The notes under the pieces were generated by a model. The model did not search any database. It saw nothing but the letters and a program-made list of their open reading frames with translations, and was not told the origin of the DNA. Both the position numbers and the translations under genes were made by a program. From positions 1-41,629 of the forward strand of contig JAPPMU010000038.1 of assembly GCA_028873965.1 (NCBI GenBank): DNA of 41,629 bases, written 5' to 3'. Below, piece after piece: positions 26,035 through 33,500 of the stretch. This DNA is from Chloroflexota bacterium. GTDB lineage: Bacteria > Chloroflexota > Dehalococcoidia > Lucifugimonadales > UBA3495. Position 1 is the first letter of the stretch. The number at the start of each line of letters is the position of its first letter.

Positions 26035-26853
26035 ATGAGTGACGTCGCTGGCAAAGCGACCATGCCGGCCAACGCACGCCGGATCCCGATACCGGCGGCG
26101 GCCCTGTCGCAGTGGCTGGCCGACATCGACGACATCGCCGAACTCAAGGTGACGCTGCGGGCGCTGGCCCTGCTGGCCGACGAACCCCGGCGACGGTTGG
26201 TTCCGCCTTCCATCGCCCTGGAGGACCTGCTGGATGACCCGGTCCTGGCCGAGGCGCAGCTGAGCGGAATCGAGGATCACGCGCTAGGTGGGCTGGCGGC
26301 GGCAGTAAGTCGAGGCACCCTGGCGGCGGTTCGCGACGCCGGGGCGGTGCGCGTACTGCTGAACGACGAGGATTGCCGGCGATACCTTCACACCAGCGGC
26401 GTTACAGAGTTGACCGCCGCCGACCTCACCGAACCGGCACGCCCCGATATACTGGAACCGCTGCCTCACCCGCCGCCAACCGGCGGGGGGCGTGCTAACA
26501 TATTCGCGTTGTACGAGCAGCACATCGGCTCCTACGACCACAACGTCGCGGAGCAGTTGCGGGCGGCGGAAGAAGAGCAATTCCCGTTGGAGTGGGTCGA
26601 GGCGGCTCTCAAAATCGCTGCTGAAAACGACAAGAGACACTGGAACTATGTAGTCGCCATACTTCGGAGATGGAAGCAAGAGCGACAAACCCGATCTGGG
26701 GCAAGCATAACCAACCAAAGCAGAGATACCAGTCATGAGCATGGAGAGCCTGGGAGCGATTCTGCGCCGGATAGCCGCACGGGATACCTGGACAGCTATC
26801 GACGGCGATACGGGCGACTACCCTGGGAGCCCGGAGAGCCGGAACGGGGCTGA
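26035..26853 (+). CDS. DnaD domain-containing replication protein
   Basis: This 272-residue protein starts at the base after the dnaB stop. The N-terminal half (1-140) is winged-helix-like and rich in Leu/Asp and resembles DnaD/DnaB-type initiation proteins only loosely. The DnaD domain is clear at about 158-215: ALYEQHIGSYDHNVAEQL, then EWVEAALKIAAENDKRHWNYVVAILRRW. A C-terminal YRRRYGRLPWE tail follows. In Firmicutes DnaD helps load helicase at origins. Its last 119 nt overlap the start of the DnaC-like gene in another frame. Position between dnaB and a loader supports a helicase-loading role. Confidence 0.85.
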   Translation: MSDVAGKATMPANARRIPIPAAALSQWLADIDDIAELKVTLRALALLADEPRRRLVPPSIALEDLLDDPVLAEAQLSGIEDHALGGLAAAVSRGTLAAVRDAGAVRVLLNDEDCRRYLHTSGVTELTAADLTEPARPDILEPLPHPPPTGGGRANIFALYEQHIGSYDHNVAEQLRAAEEEQFPLEWVEAALKIAAENDKRHWNYVVAILRRWKQERQTRSGASITNQSRDTSHEHGEPGSDSAPDSRTGYLDSYRRRYGRLPWEPGEPERG

Positions 26854-28132
26854 AGATTGCGAACGCTGCGGCGGCGCGGGCTGGGTGACACGCCGAGTCC
26901 ACGTGACCAATCCCGATTTCGGCAAGGTGTTCCCCTGCCAGTGCCAGGAACTGGACACTGATCGGCGCGACCGGATCGAGGCGCTGGAGCGGTACAGCAA
27001 TCTGGGGTCGCTGCGCCGGGAGACTTTCGATAACGCCAACCCGGACGGCTTGAGCGCGGAGACGGCGGCACGGCAGGCTTTCCGCAATGCCCTGGCCGCC
27101 GCCGTCGCCTACGCCGAAGAGCCCGAGGGCTGGCTTACCCTCGTTGGACCCAGTGGCAGCGGCAAAACCTACCTGGCCGCTGCTATCGCCAACCGCCGCA
27201 TCGAGTTGGGCAATCCCGCCTTGTTCATCACCTCGGCGGACCTGATCGACTACCTGCGCAGCGGCTTCGACGACGAGGCCGACCAACCGTTTGTGGACTT
27301 GTTCGAGCAGGTCCGCAATGCACCGCTGCTGGTACTGGACGACCTGCCCACCCGGCCGTCGACCCCGTGGACGCAGGAGCGGCTATTCCAGCTGCTGGCT
27401 TCCCGGCACACGGCTCGCCTGCCCACCGTGGTCACCCTGCGCGGCGACCCGAACCGGCTGGACGAGTTCCTGCGCACCCGATTGGAATCGCCGGACGGGT
27501 TCGGGCGGGTCCACCGACTGGGCCGGGTCGGCGGCACCAGCGGCCGTTCCATCGGCACAATCCCGCCCAACATGCGCGCGCGGATGACGTTCGCCGCGTT
27601 CGACCCGGCCGGCAACGGGCGATTGACTGACAACCAGCAGCGCAGCCTGCTGGCGGCCAAGTCCTACGTGCAGCGCTGGGCCAACAGTCCGGACGGCTGG
27701 TTGAGCCTTCACGGTCCCTATGGCGTCGGGAAAACCCACCTGGCGGTGGCGGCGGCGGATGAGCGCGAAGATCTCGGTGATGAGGTCTTCTTTGCTACCG
27801 TGGCCGACCTGCTGGACTACCTGCGGGCCACCTTCGCGCCGGACAGCGACGTTAGCCACGACGACCTCCTGGACCGCATTCGCACCGCCGACGTGCTGGT
27901 GCTGGACGATATGGGGGCGGAACGCAGCACGCCCTTCGCGGAGGACAAGCTGTTCCAGATCGTCGGCTACCGCTACGAAGAGCGGCTGCCCACGATCATC
28001 ACCACGTCGCAGCAGATCGAAGCCATCGCCGCCGCCCGCCCGCGCATCGCCTCCCGTTTGCAGGATCCCCTGGTGGTCACCGAGATGCCCATGGAGGCGC
28101 CGGACTTTCGGCGGGGCGGGATGCGCAATTGA
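26735..28132 (+). CDS. DnaC-like helicase loader with two tandem AAA+ domains
   Basis: This 465-residue ATPase has an N-terminal SMESLGAILRRI helix and a zinc-binding-like module (Cys42, Cys45, then PCQCQ near 69-71). Two DnaC/IstB-type ATPase domains follow. Domain 1 has Walker A GPSGSGKT (about 138-145) and Walker B LLVLDDL (about 198). Domain 2 has GPYGVGKT (about 327-334) and VLVLDDMGAE (about 386), ending with an AAARPRIASRLQDP sensor/Arg-finger-like segment. Both halves share ADL(I/L)DYLR and similar helices, so this looks like an internal duplication. Ordinary DnaC/DnaI loaders have one ATPase domain and about 240-310 residues. The ATG lies inside the DnaD gene; AGAGA is a weak ribosome-binding site. 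Confidence 0.85.
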   Translation: MSMESLGAILRRIAARDTWTAIDGDTGDYPGSPESRNGAEDCERCGGAGWVTRRVHVTNPDFGKVFPCQCQELDTDRRDRIEALERYSNLGSLRRETFDNANPDGLSAETAARQAFRNALAAAVAYAEEPEGWLTLVGPSGSGKTYLAAAIANRRIELGNPALFITSADLIDYLRSGFDDEADQPFVDLFEQVRNAPLLVLDDLPTRPSTPWTQERLFQLLASRHTARLPTVVTLRGDPNRLDEFLRTRLESPDGFGRVHRLGRVGGTSGRSIGTIPPNMRARMTFAAFDPAGNGRLTDNQQRSLLAAKSYVQRWANSPDGWLSLHGPYGVGKTHLAVAAADEREDLGDEVFFATVADLLDYLRATFAPDSDVSHDDLLDRIRTADVLVLDDMGAERSTPFAEDKLFQIVGYRYEERLPTIITTSQQIEAIAAARPRIASRLQDPLVVTEMPMEAPDFRRGGMRN

Positions 28133-28217
28133 GCGAGGCAGCGGGACATTCGCTCATACCGTCGAATGATGGCATAATCCCGTATCGCCCAAAACCAACG
28201 CCGCGAGTGATTACCAC

Positions 28218-29219
28218 ATGACCACCCTCAGCTTCACCGACTGGAACGACGCCCAGGAGTTCTACTTCGCCAACGGGCTCACTGACGGGCTGCCCATCGT
28301 CCCACCCACCCCGGACCGGGTGCAGGCCATGCTGGACTACGCCGGCGTGGACGCCGACCACGACCTGGGAACCGAGATCATCCGGCAGAAGCGGTTCACG
28401 GCCGGCAAGGCGGCGGTGAACGCGGTGATGGCCGGCTGCCTGCCGGAGCATTTCCCCGTGGTCATGGCGGCGCTGTCGGCGATCACGGACCGGAGCTTCA
28501 ACCTCCACGCCAGCAGCACGTCCACCAACGGCGCCACCGTGCTCACGGTGGTCAGCGGGCCCTACGCCGAGGCCATCGGCATGAACGCCGGCGTGGAGAT
28601 GATGGGCAACGGCAGTCGCGCCAACGCCGCCATCGGGCGGGCGGTGAACCTGTTCAAGTCCAACTTCTACGGCTCGGTTCCGGTGGTGATGGACAACAGC
28701 ACCTTCGGCCACGCCGGCAAGATCACCTTCAGCTTCCCCGAGAACCTGGCTATCAGCCCGTGGCCGTCGCTGGCATCGGAACTGGGCTACGGAGACGACG
28801 CCACCATCGTGCAAGCCTTCGCCACCCTGGCGCCGTTGCAGGTCACTCTCCACGGCGGCCGGGATCCCGCCGACTTCCTCACCACCGTGGCCCACTCCAT
28901 GCTCGCCTTTGGCCCCGGGATGCCGGAAGTCATCTGCGTCATCAGCCCGGAGGCCATGCAGTACGTGGCGGCGGCCGGATGGTCGCGTCAGCGGGTGGCC
29001 GAATTCCTGCACGAAAAGGCGCGGTTGCCGGTGTCGGAGTGGATGCGCTGGAAACGCATGGGCCACGAACTGGACCACGACCGGCTGGTCCCCGTGGTTC
29101 CTGAAGCCGACCGGATCACGGTACTGCCCGGCGGCGGCATGGCCGGAGCCTTCATCAGCCTGATCAGCACCTGGGGTTCCAGCCGCTCGGTCATCCGCCA
29201 GGTGGCGGTGCCGAGATAA
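28218..29219 (+). CDS. UGSC-associated protein, paralogue 2 (function unknown)
   Basis: This 333-residue homologue of the protein at 15981-17054 shares NGLTDGLPIVPPT near residue 20, VNAVMAGCLPEHFPVV with Cys74, and RANAAIGRAVNLFKSN. Two more shared blocks are GKITFSFPENLAISPW and the C-terminal VLPGGGMAGAFISLISTWG. I do not recognise a named enzyme fold. No signal peptide or clear membrane helices are seen. A possible -10 CATAAT lies at 28173-28178. It is followed after 109 nt by the second UGSC selenoprotein gene. The two paralogues differ most between about residues 40-60 and in the last third, which may reflect different substrates. Confidence 0.7.
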   Translation: MTTLSFTDWNDAQEFYFANGLTDGLPIVPPTPDRVQAMLDYAGVDADHDLGTEIIRQKRFTAGKAAVNAVMAGCLPEHFPVVMAALSAITDRSFNLHASSTSTNGATVLTVVSGPYAEAIGMNAGVEMMGNGSRANAAIGRAVNLFKSNFYGSVPVVMDNSTFGHAGKITFSFPENLAISPWPSLASELGYGDDATIVQAFATLAPLQVTLHGGRDPADFLTTVAHSMLAFGPGMPEVICVISPEAMQYVAAAGWSRQRVAEFLHEKARLPVSEWMRWKRMGHELDHDRLVPVVPEADRITVLPGGGMAGAFISLISTWGSSRSVIRQVAVPR

Positions 29220-29221
29220 TT

Positions 29222-29310
29222 GTCAGAAGCAGGATTTACCCGATTCGAGGATTTTCTGGATACACGTTCATCTTGGACATCTTTATAATCCGGAAAATCC
29301 TGCTTCTGAC
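29222..29310. repeat. Inverted-repeat element with GTCAGAAGCAGGATTT arms
   Basis: The arms GTCAGAAGCAGGATTT and AAATCCTGCTTCTGAC are perfect 16-bp inverted repeats about 57 bp apart. The inner sequence CGAGGATTTTCTGGATAC resembles a degenerate repeat of the same motif. It contains TATAAT at 29284-29289. It occupies the whole gap between the UGSC partner and the UGSC gene. Confidence 0.75.
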
Positions 29311-29328
29311 GAAGAAAGGAGTTCGATT

Positions 29329-29871
29329 ATGACAACGCAAGGCTCGGCCATCGTCACCCTGGACCCGCGCGACGACTCGCCGCCGGCGCCGTCGCGGCTG
29401 GCGCAGCGTCCGGCGACCCTGGACGGCAAGGTGATTGGCCTGTTCGCCAACAACAAGCCACACTCGGAGGATTTGCTGCGCCGCATCGCCGCCATCATCG
29501 GCGAACGTTACGACATCGCCGGCACGGTGGAGCACAACAAGGGCGGCTGGCAGTGGCCGGCCCGCATCGAGGATTTGCAGCGCACCGCCAAGAGCATTGA
29601 CGTGGCAATACACGCCACGGCGGAATGAGGGTCCTGCACCGCGTGCAGTGTGCACGACGCAATGGAAACCGAACTGCTGGGCATCCCGTCCACGGTGTTG
29701 ACCACCCGGCCCTTCGTGAGCCAGGCCCACGCCATGTCCCGGATGCGCGGCGACCCGGAGTACGGGCTCGCAATCATCGAGCACCCCATCATCACCCTGA
29801 CCGACGCCGAGCTATCCGAGAGGGCGGCCACGGCGGCGTCCCAGGTGATTGCGTGCCTGGTGGATAGGTAG
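29329..29871 (+). CDS. UGSC family selenoprotein (second copy), Sec encoded by TGA at 29626
   Basis: A 180-residue product is read with the in-frame TGA at 29626-29628 (codon 100) as selenocysteine: ...HATAE-U-GSCTACSVHD. The frame continues to TAG at 29869. Downstream ETELLGIPSTVLTTRPF aligns with ETRGVPSVSVITESF of the first copy, so the downstream half is a real part of the gene. AAGGAG lies 8 nt before the ATG. An extra Cys appears in TACSVHD where the first copy has Trp. Cytosolic, no signal peptide. The active site would be a Sec-Gly-Ser-Cys redox motif. The partner family gene precedes it, and a bidirectional hairpin follows. Confidence 0.85.
29629..29656 (+). promoter_or_regulatory. 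Bacterial SECIS hairpin of the second UGSC gene
   Basis: The hairpin CGTGC-AGTGT-GCACG (29642-29656) begins 14 nt after the TGA, the same offset as in the first copy. The loop-closing pair is C-G instead of G-C, a compensatory change. The loop (AGTGT) lacks the GGT seen in the first copy. Confidence 0.6.
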
Positions 29872-29897
29872 TCGCGAGACGGCAACCGGCAAATGCA

Positions 29898-29923
29898 TAG
29901 GGGCGACGGATGCGTCGCCCCTA
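29898..29923. terminator. Bidirectional hairpin between UGSC copy 2 and the coiled-coil gene
   Basis: TAGGGGCGACG-GATG-CGTCGCCCCTA is a perfect 11-bp stem with a 4-nt loop, placed between two convergent genes. It lacks T-runs. It could act as a two-way terminator or be a small dispersed repeat. Confidence 0.5.
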
Positions 29924-29938
29924 CTGTCGTCAGGCCAC

Positions 29939-30709
29939 TTACGGCTCTTGTTCAAGCATGGCGGGTAACACCACCTGCACGTTATTGAGGTCGGCCAGAG
30001 CACGCTGCGGAGGCTGAATGATGCCTCCGATGACCATCGCAATGACCTCATCGCCGGTGACCGTCGCCAGCGTATTGGCCCGGTCCCGAGCTCGCTCGAT
30101 GTCGTTATTACCGATGGTGTACGAGATCTCACCAACGGCGTAGATGTACTTCCGGTCGCTGGTGCGCCGGGCGCGTATCACAACATCCGCGACTTCCAGG
30201 TTGTCGACTTCATCCTCGTTAACCGACCCTCGCGCTTCGGCCTCTGCGATGGCGGCGCGCAGTTGTGGGTCCATTTCGCCGGTGACGCCGGCCAGGATAC
30301 GGCCACGGGTGAGGCCCATTTCGTCTTTGGCGACGTTGAGCAGGTTTCTGCGAACGCGTTCCTCCAGGTACCACCCGTTGAGAGTGCCCACGCGAGTCTT
30401 CACCTCCGTCATGTCCGACTCCAACCGCGCGAGCCGCTGGTCGGTACGCTCGATATAATCCCTCACTGTCTGCGTCAGGGCTTCTACTGCTGCCGTGAGC
30501 TGGTCAACCCGAGCCGTGAGCTGGTCAACCCGAGCCGTAAGCTGGTCAACCCGAGCCGTAAGCTGGTCAACCCGAGCCGTGAGCTGGTCAACCCGAGCCG
30601 GTAGGCTGAGCAATTCGTCGGCAAGAATCAGAGCCCGCACTGCTTCCAGCAGTTCCGGCTGTTCACGCAGAACGCGCACCAAGTCTTCCGCAGTGCGAAT
30701 GGTGGTCAT
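29939..30709 (-). CDS. Coiled-coil protein with heptad repeats and nuclease-like C-terminal domain
   Basis: This 256-residue protein of unknown function has an N-terminal helix (LVRVLREQPELLEAVRALIL). Five identical ARVDQLT heptads (about 39-73) and further heptads follow, up to about residue 110, forming a long coiled coil. The C-terminal half contains VADVVIRAR...YIYAVGEISYTI, a D-x(n)-E-x-S pattern that resembles PD-(D/E)XK nuclease-fold domains such as DUF3782-type proteins. Such proteins are common as repeat-bearing paralogues in Chloroflexota and Cyanobacteria. Activity is not known. The heptads are encoded by near-perfect 21-bp tandem repeats. Confidence 0.7.
   Translation of the reverse strand: MTTIRTAEDLVRVLREQPELLEAVRALILADELLSLPARVDQLTARVDQLTARVDQLTARVDQLTARVDQLTAAVEALTQTVRDYIERTDQRLARLESDMTEVKTRVGTLNGWYLEERVRRNLLNVAKDEMGLTRGRILAGVTGEMDPQLRAAIAEAEARGSVNEDEVDNLEVADVVIRARRTSDRKYIYAVGEISYTIGNNDIERARDRANTLATVTGDEVIAMVIGGIIQPPQRALADLNNVQVVLPAMLEQEP
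30495..30599 (-). repeat. Five tandem 21-bp repeats encoding ARVDQLT heptads
   Basis: The unit GTGAGCTGGTCAACCCGAGCC recurs five times end to end (30495, 30516, 30537, 30558, 30579). The only difference is GTGAGC versus GTAAGC at one synonymous position. It stays in frame, so copy-number change would lengthen or shorten the coiled coil in whole heptads. Confidence 0.92.
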
Positions 30710-30885
30710 TCACTGGCCTCTGGATAATGCAGTAGTCGAATTCCATTATACTCTGATACTGCCCGGCGCAGTCGGGGAGCGATTCGCGAATCGCTCCCGG
30801 CATTTGACACCGAAGAATCAGAATAACGGCTTTCGCACGGGGTGACATAGACATCCGGCACGCGAACCCAGAACGCAGGTACAAC

Positions 30886-32013
30886 ATGCGCTTCGCAGCA
30901 TTCACCACCGTGGCAGCATCCGCCGGCGAAGCCTCCGGCGCGGCGAGCTTTCTCGACAACCTGCGCCAGCAGGCTGTCTTGGCTGAAGAGCTCGGGTTCG
31001 AGGCCATCTGGCTGGGCGAGCATCATTTCACCCCGCTCGGCGTGGGCGACCTTCCCAACCCCATCCTGCTGGGCGCGGACCTCGCCGCCCGCACCTCCAG
31101 GATCCGCATCGGCCAGATGGCGAACATCGCCACGTGGTGGCATCCGATACGGCTGGCGGAAGACCTGGCCATGCTGGACAACATGAGCGGAGGCCGCCTG
31201 GAAGTGGGGTTCGGCCGCGGCATCTGGCCCTACGAGGGACCACAGTTCCACCCCAACGCTGACCCTCGCAAGGATGCCGAGAACCGGGAGCTGTTCCAGG
31301 AAACCGTTGAGATCGTTCGCAAGATCTGGACCGACGAATATTTCGACCACCACGGGGCAAACTACACTTTCCCCGCTCCCGACACCGTGTTCTCCCACCC
31401 TTCGGTCGCCGCTGATCCCGCGTGGCAGGATGGCCAGCGCGTTACCAGGCTGCGCGTGACCCCGCGCCCCTACCAGAAGCCGCACCCGCCGCTGTGGATG
31501 ACGGTGTCCACCGACCGGTCGGTGACGACTGCTGCCCAGATGGGGCTGAAGGCGTGCTACTGGCAACCGCCTCCGCTCCGAATCCGGCAGCGGATGGAAA
31601 TCTACGCCGCGGCGCGCTCCAACCGGGAGGGTCGCCAGTACCAAATGGGCGAGGAACAGGCGGTCATGCGCTCCACCTACGTCGCCTCGTCCATGGAAGA
31701 AGCCAGGAGAGATGCCGAAGCCGCCATCATGTCGGCCTTCATATTCAATGACCCGTTCCGCGGGCGGCAGGTGTTCACCAACCCCGGCGAGGAGCTCGAC
31801 CCGGAGGTCAAGCTGGACTGGGACTTCCTGGAGCCCCGCACGCTGTTGGTGGGATCTCCGGACCACGTCGCCGAGAAGATCGCGGAGCTGCGGGAAGTGT
31901 GCAACCTGGACTACCTGCTCGTGGAGTTCGCCCACTCCGGACTATCGCAGCACAAGATCCTGCGCAACCTGGAGAACTTTGCCACCAAAGTCATGCCACG
32001 CTTTGCCGATTAG
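30886..32013 (+). CDS. LLM class flavin-dependent oxidoreductase
   Basis: This 375-residue luciferase-like monooxygenase is a TIM barrel of the bacterial luciferase / F420- or FMN-dependent type. Visible family elements are AEELGFEAIWLGEHHFTPLG near the N-terminus, RIRIGQMANIATWWHPIRLAEDLAMLDNMSGGRLEVGFGRG, and the C-terminal LLVGSPDHVAEKIAELREVCNLDYLLVEF. It would oxygenate an organic substrate with reduced flavin from a separate reductase, which is not present nearby. Substrate is unknown. AGGT 5 nt upstream of the ATG is a possible ribosome-binding site. Confidence 0.92.
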   Translation: MRFAAFTTVAASAGEASGAASFLDNLRQQAVLAEELGFEAIWLGEHHFTPLGVGDLPNPILLGADLAARTSRIRIGQMANIATWWHPIRLAEDLAMLDNMSGGRLEVGFGRGIWPYEGPQFHPNADPRKDAENRELFQETVEIVRKIWTDEYFDHHGANYTFPAPDTVFSHPSVAADPAWQDGQRVTRLRVTPRPYQKPHPPLWMTVSTDRSVTTAAQMGLKACYWQPPPLRIRQRMEIYAAARSNREGRQYQMGEEQAVMRSTYVASSMEEARRDAEAAIMSAFIFNDPFRGRQVFTNPGEELDPEVKLDWDFLEPRTLLVGSPDHVAEKIAELREVCNLDYLLVEFAHSGLSQHKILRNLENFATKVMPRFAD

Positions 32014-32043
32014 GGAGCCTATTTGGCGGGACGTCGTGGGTGC

Positions 32044-33282
32044 CTAAAGGCAGATCATCCCATGCTGCGGTGCGCCCCTGGCCTCCTTGTCCCGAACCAG
32101 CAGGGTGCCTACGGTGGCGATGATCGACAGGGCGAGCATCAGCAGGAAGGCCCGGTCGTAGCTGCCCCAGATGTCGAACGACAGGGCGCCGGCCAAGGCG
32201 CCCAGGCCGCCGCTGACCTGGTGCACGCCGGAGATGGTTCCGCTGACCCGGCCCAATCGGTTGGAGCCGAAAATGTTGCCGGAGAACATGACCGTCAGCG
32301 GGGCGGTCATCAGGAAGGTGAAGCCGTACAGCAGCGCGAAGATTATCACCGACGGTTGGTCCTGGTTCAGGATGACCAGTAAGAAAATCCCGATGCGCAT
32401 GACGAAGCAGAGCAGCGTCGGCCGTCCGGGGCCCAGTCGGTCAGCGAGATAGCCGGAGGCGATGACGCCCAGAAGGCCCATCACGCCCATGAGGGCCAGC
32501 AGGTACCCCGCGACCACCGTGCCGATCCCGGTGTCCAGGGCAAACGCCACCACGTGAGTTTGCACGAAGAAGTCCTGGAAGCCGCAGATGGCATACACCA
32601 CCAGGAGCAGCCAGAGCTGAACCGACGTGAGAAGCGGGCTGTCCCTTGCCGGCTCATCATCCTGCCCTGCTGACGCGCTCGTAACCGGCGTTCCCGGACT
32701 TGCGGGCGCCGGTTGGGCGGAACGAACCGCCGCCATCACAATCGGCGCCAGCATCACCAGGTTGGCCAGTCCCAACGCCGCGTAGGAAATACGCCAGCCG
32801 AACTGCACCAGCGACTGCGCCAGCAGTCCGACGATTACCAGTTGGCCGATGGCGTTGCCGGAGACCGCCACGCTGTTGGCAACGCCGCGCCGGTTTGGGA
32901 ACCACCGGACGATCATCACGCTGACTATGGGATTGGACATGCCGGCGTTCCCCAGCGCGAAGACCACCCCGTACACCAGGAACAGCTGCCACGGCGAGGA
33001 TATGACGCTCATCAGCGCGAGGCCGACGGCGCCCACCACGGCTCCGATACCCATGATCCAGCGGAGGTCGTAGCGATCAGCCAGGCGGCCTACAAAGGGC
33101 ATGGCCGCTGCGGAAACCAGCATGTACGCCGTGACGCCAAGCGACAGCACCGAGCGAGACCACATGAGCTCCTCGACCATGGGCTTCAGCATGAGCCCCA
33201 GGGCGGAGCGCGATCCTCCGTTGAAAAAGAGGATCGCGAACCCCGCGCCGAGGATTATCCAGCGGTAGTCAATCCGGCGCAT
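32044..33282 (-). CDS. MFS transporter
   Basis: This 412-residue major facilitator superfamily permease has about 12 hydrophobic segments. The motif-A-like loop MPFVGRLADRYDLRWIMGIG lies after helix 2, and the second-half counterpart is ASGYLADRLGPGRPTLLC. A central hydrophilic loop (about 195-225, Pro/Ser/Ala-rich) joins the halves. The start of helix 1 (WIILGAGFAILFFNGG) and the overall layout resemble monocarboxylate/oxalate-formate-type MFS carriers, but substrate is unsure. It converges with the LLM gene (30-nt gap), and nothing else shares its strand nearby. Confidence 0.88.
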   Translation of the reverse strand: MRRIDYRWIILGAGFAILFFNGGSRSALGLMLKPMVEELMWSRSVLSLGVTAYMLVSAAAMPFVGRLADRYDLRWIMGIGAVVGAVGLALMSVISSPWQLFLVYGVVFALGNAGMSNPIVSVMIVRWFPNRRGVANSVAVSGNAIGQLVIVGLLAQSLVQFGWRISYAALGLANLVMLAPIVMAAVRSAQPAPASPGTPVTSASAGQDDEPARDSPLLTSVQLWLLLVVYAICGFQDFFVQTHVVAFALDTGIGTVVAGYLLALMGVMGLLGVIASGYLADRLGPGRPTLLCFVMRIGIFLLVILNQDQPSVIIFALLYGFTFLMTAPLTVMFSGNIFGSNRLGRVSGTISGVHQVSGGLGALAGALSFDIWGSYDRAFLLMLALSIIATVGTLLVRDKEARGAPQHGMICL

Positions 33283-33500
33283 CTCGGCTCCGGCTAATCA
33301 GGATGGGCCACCGTAGCATCACGCTTTAACGGGAGTCAACGAACCGCTCCCGGGCCCATCGCCTCACCATTGACGGCACTTTGCGGCGCGCATAACATCC
33401 GCGCATTCCGGCGAAACCCGGAGTAATGGCCCCGTCATCCTCCGACTTCACCAACACCCCGCCGAAGCGTTGACGGAATGCTGCCCAAGAGCGACTGCGG

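Noticed and set aside
29650..29871. Separate 73-codon gene after the second UGSC TGA
   Set aside because: Same frame as the upstream half, starting inside the SECIS hairpin. Better read as the C-terminal half of the selenoprotein.
30495..30599. CRISPR array
   Set aside because: The 21-bp units are directly adjacent with no spacers and encode protein heptads.
33407..33440. Further copy of the CGTCATTCCGGCGAAAGCCGG palindrome
   Set aside because: Only a fragment (CATTCCGGCGAAACCCGGAG) is seen and the second arm is degraded, so it is not called as an element.
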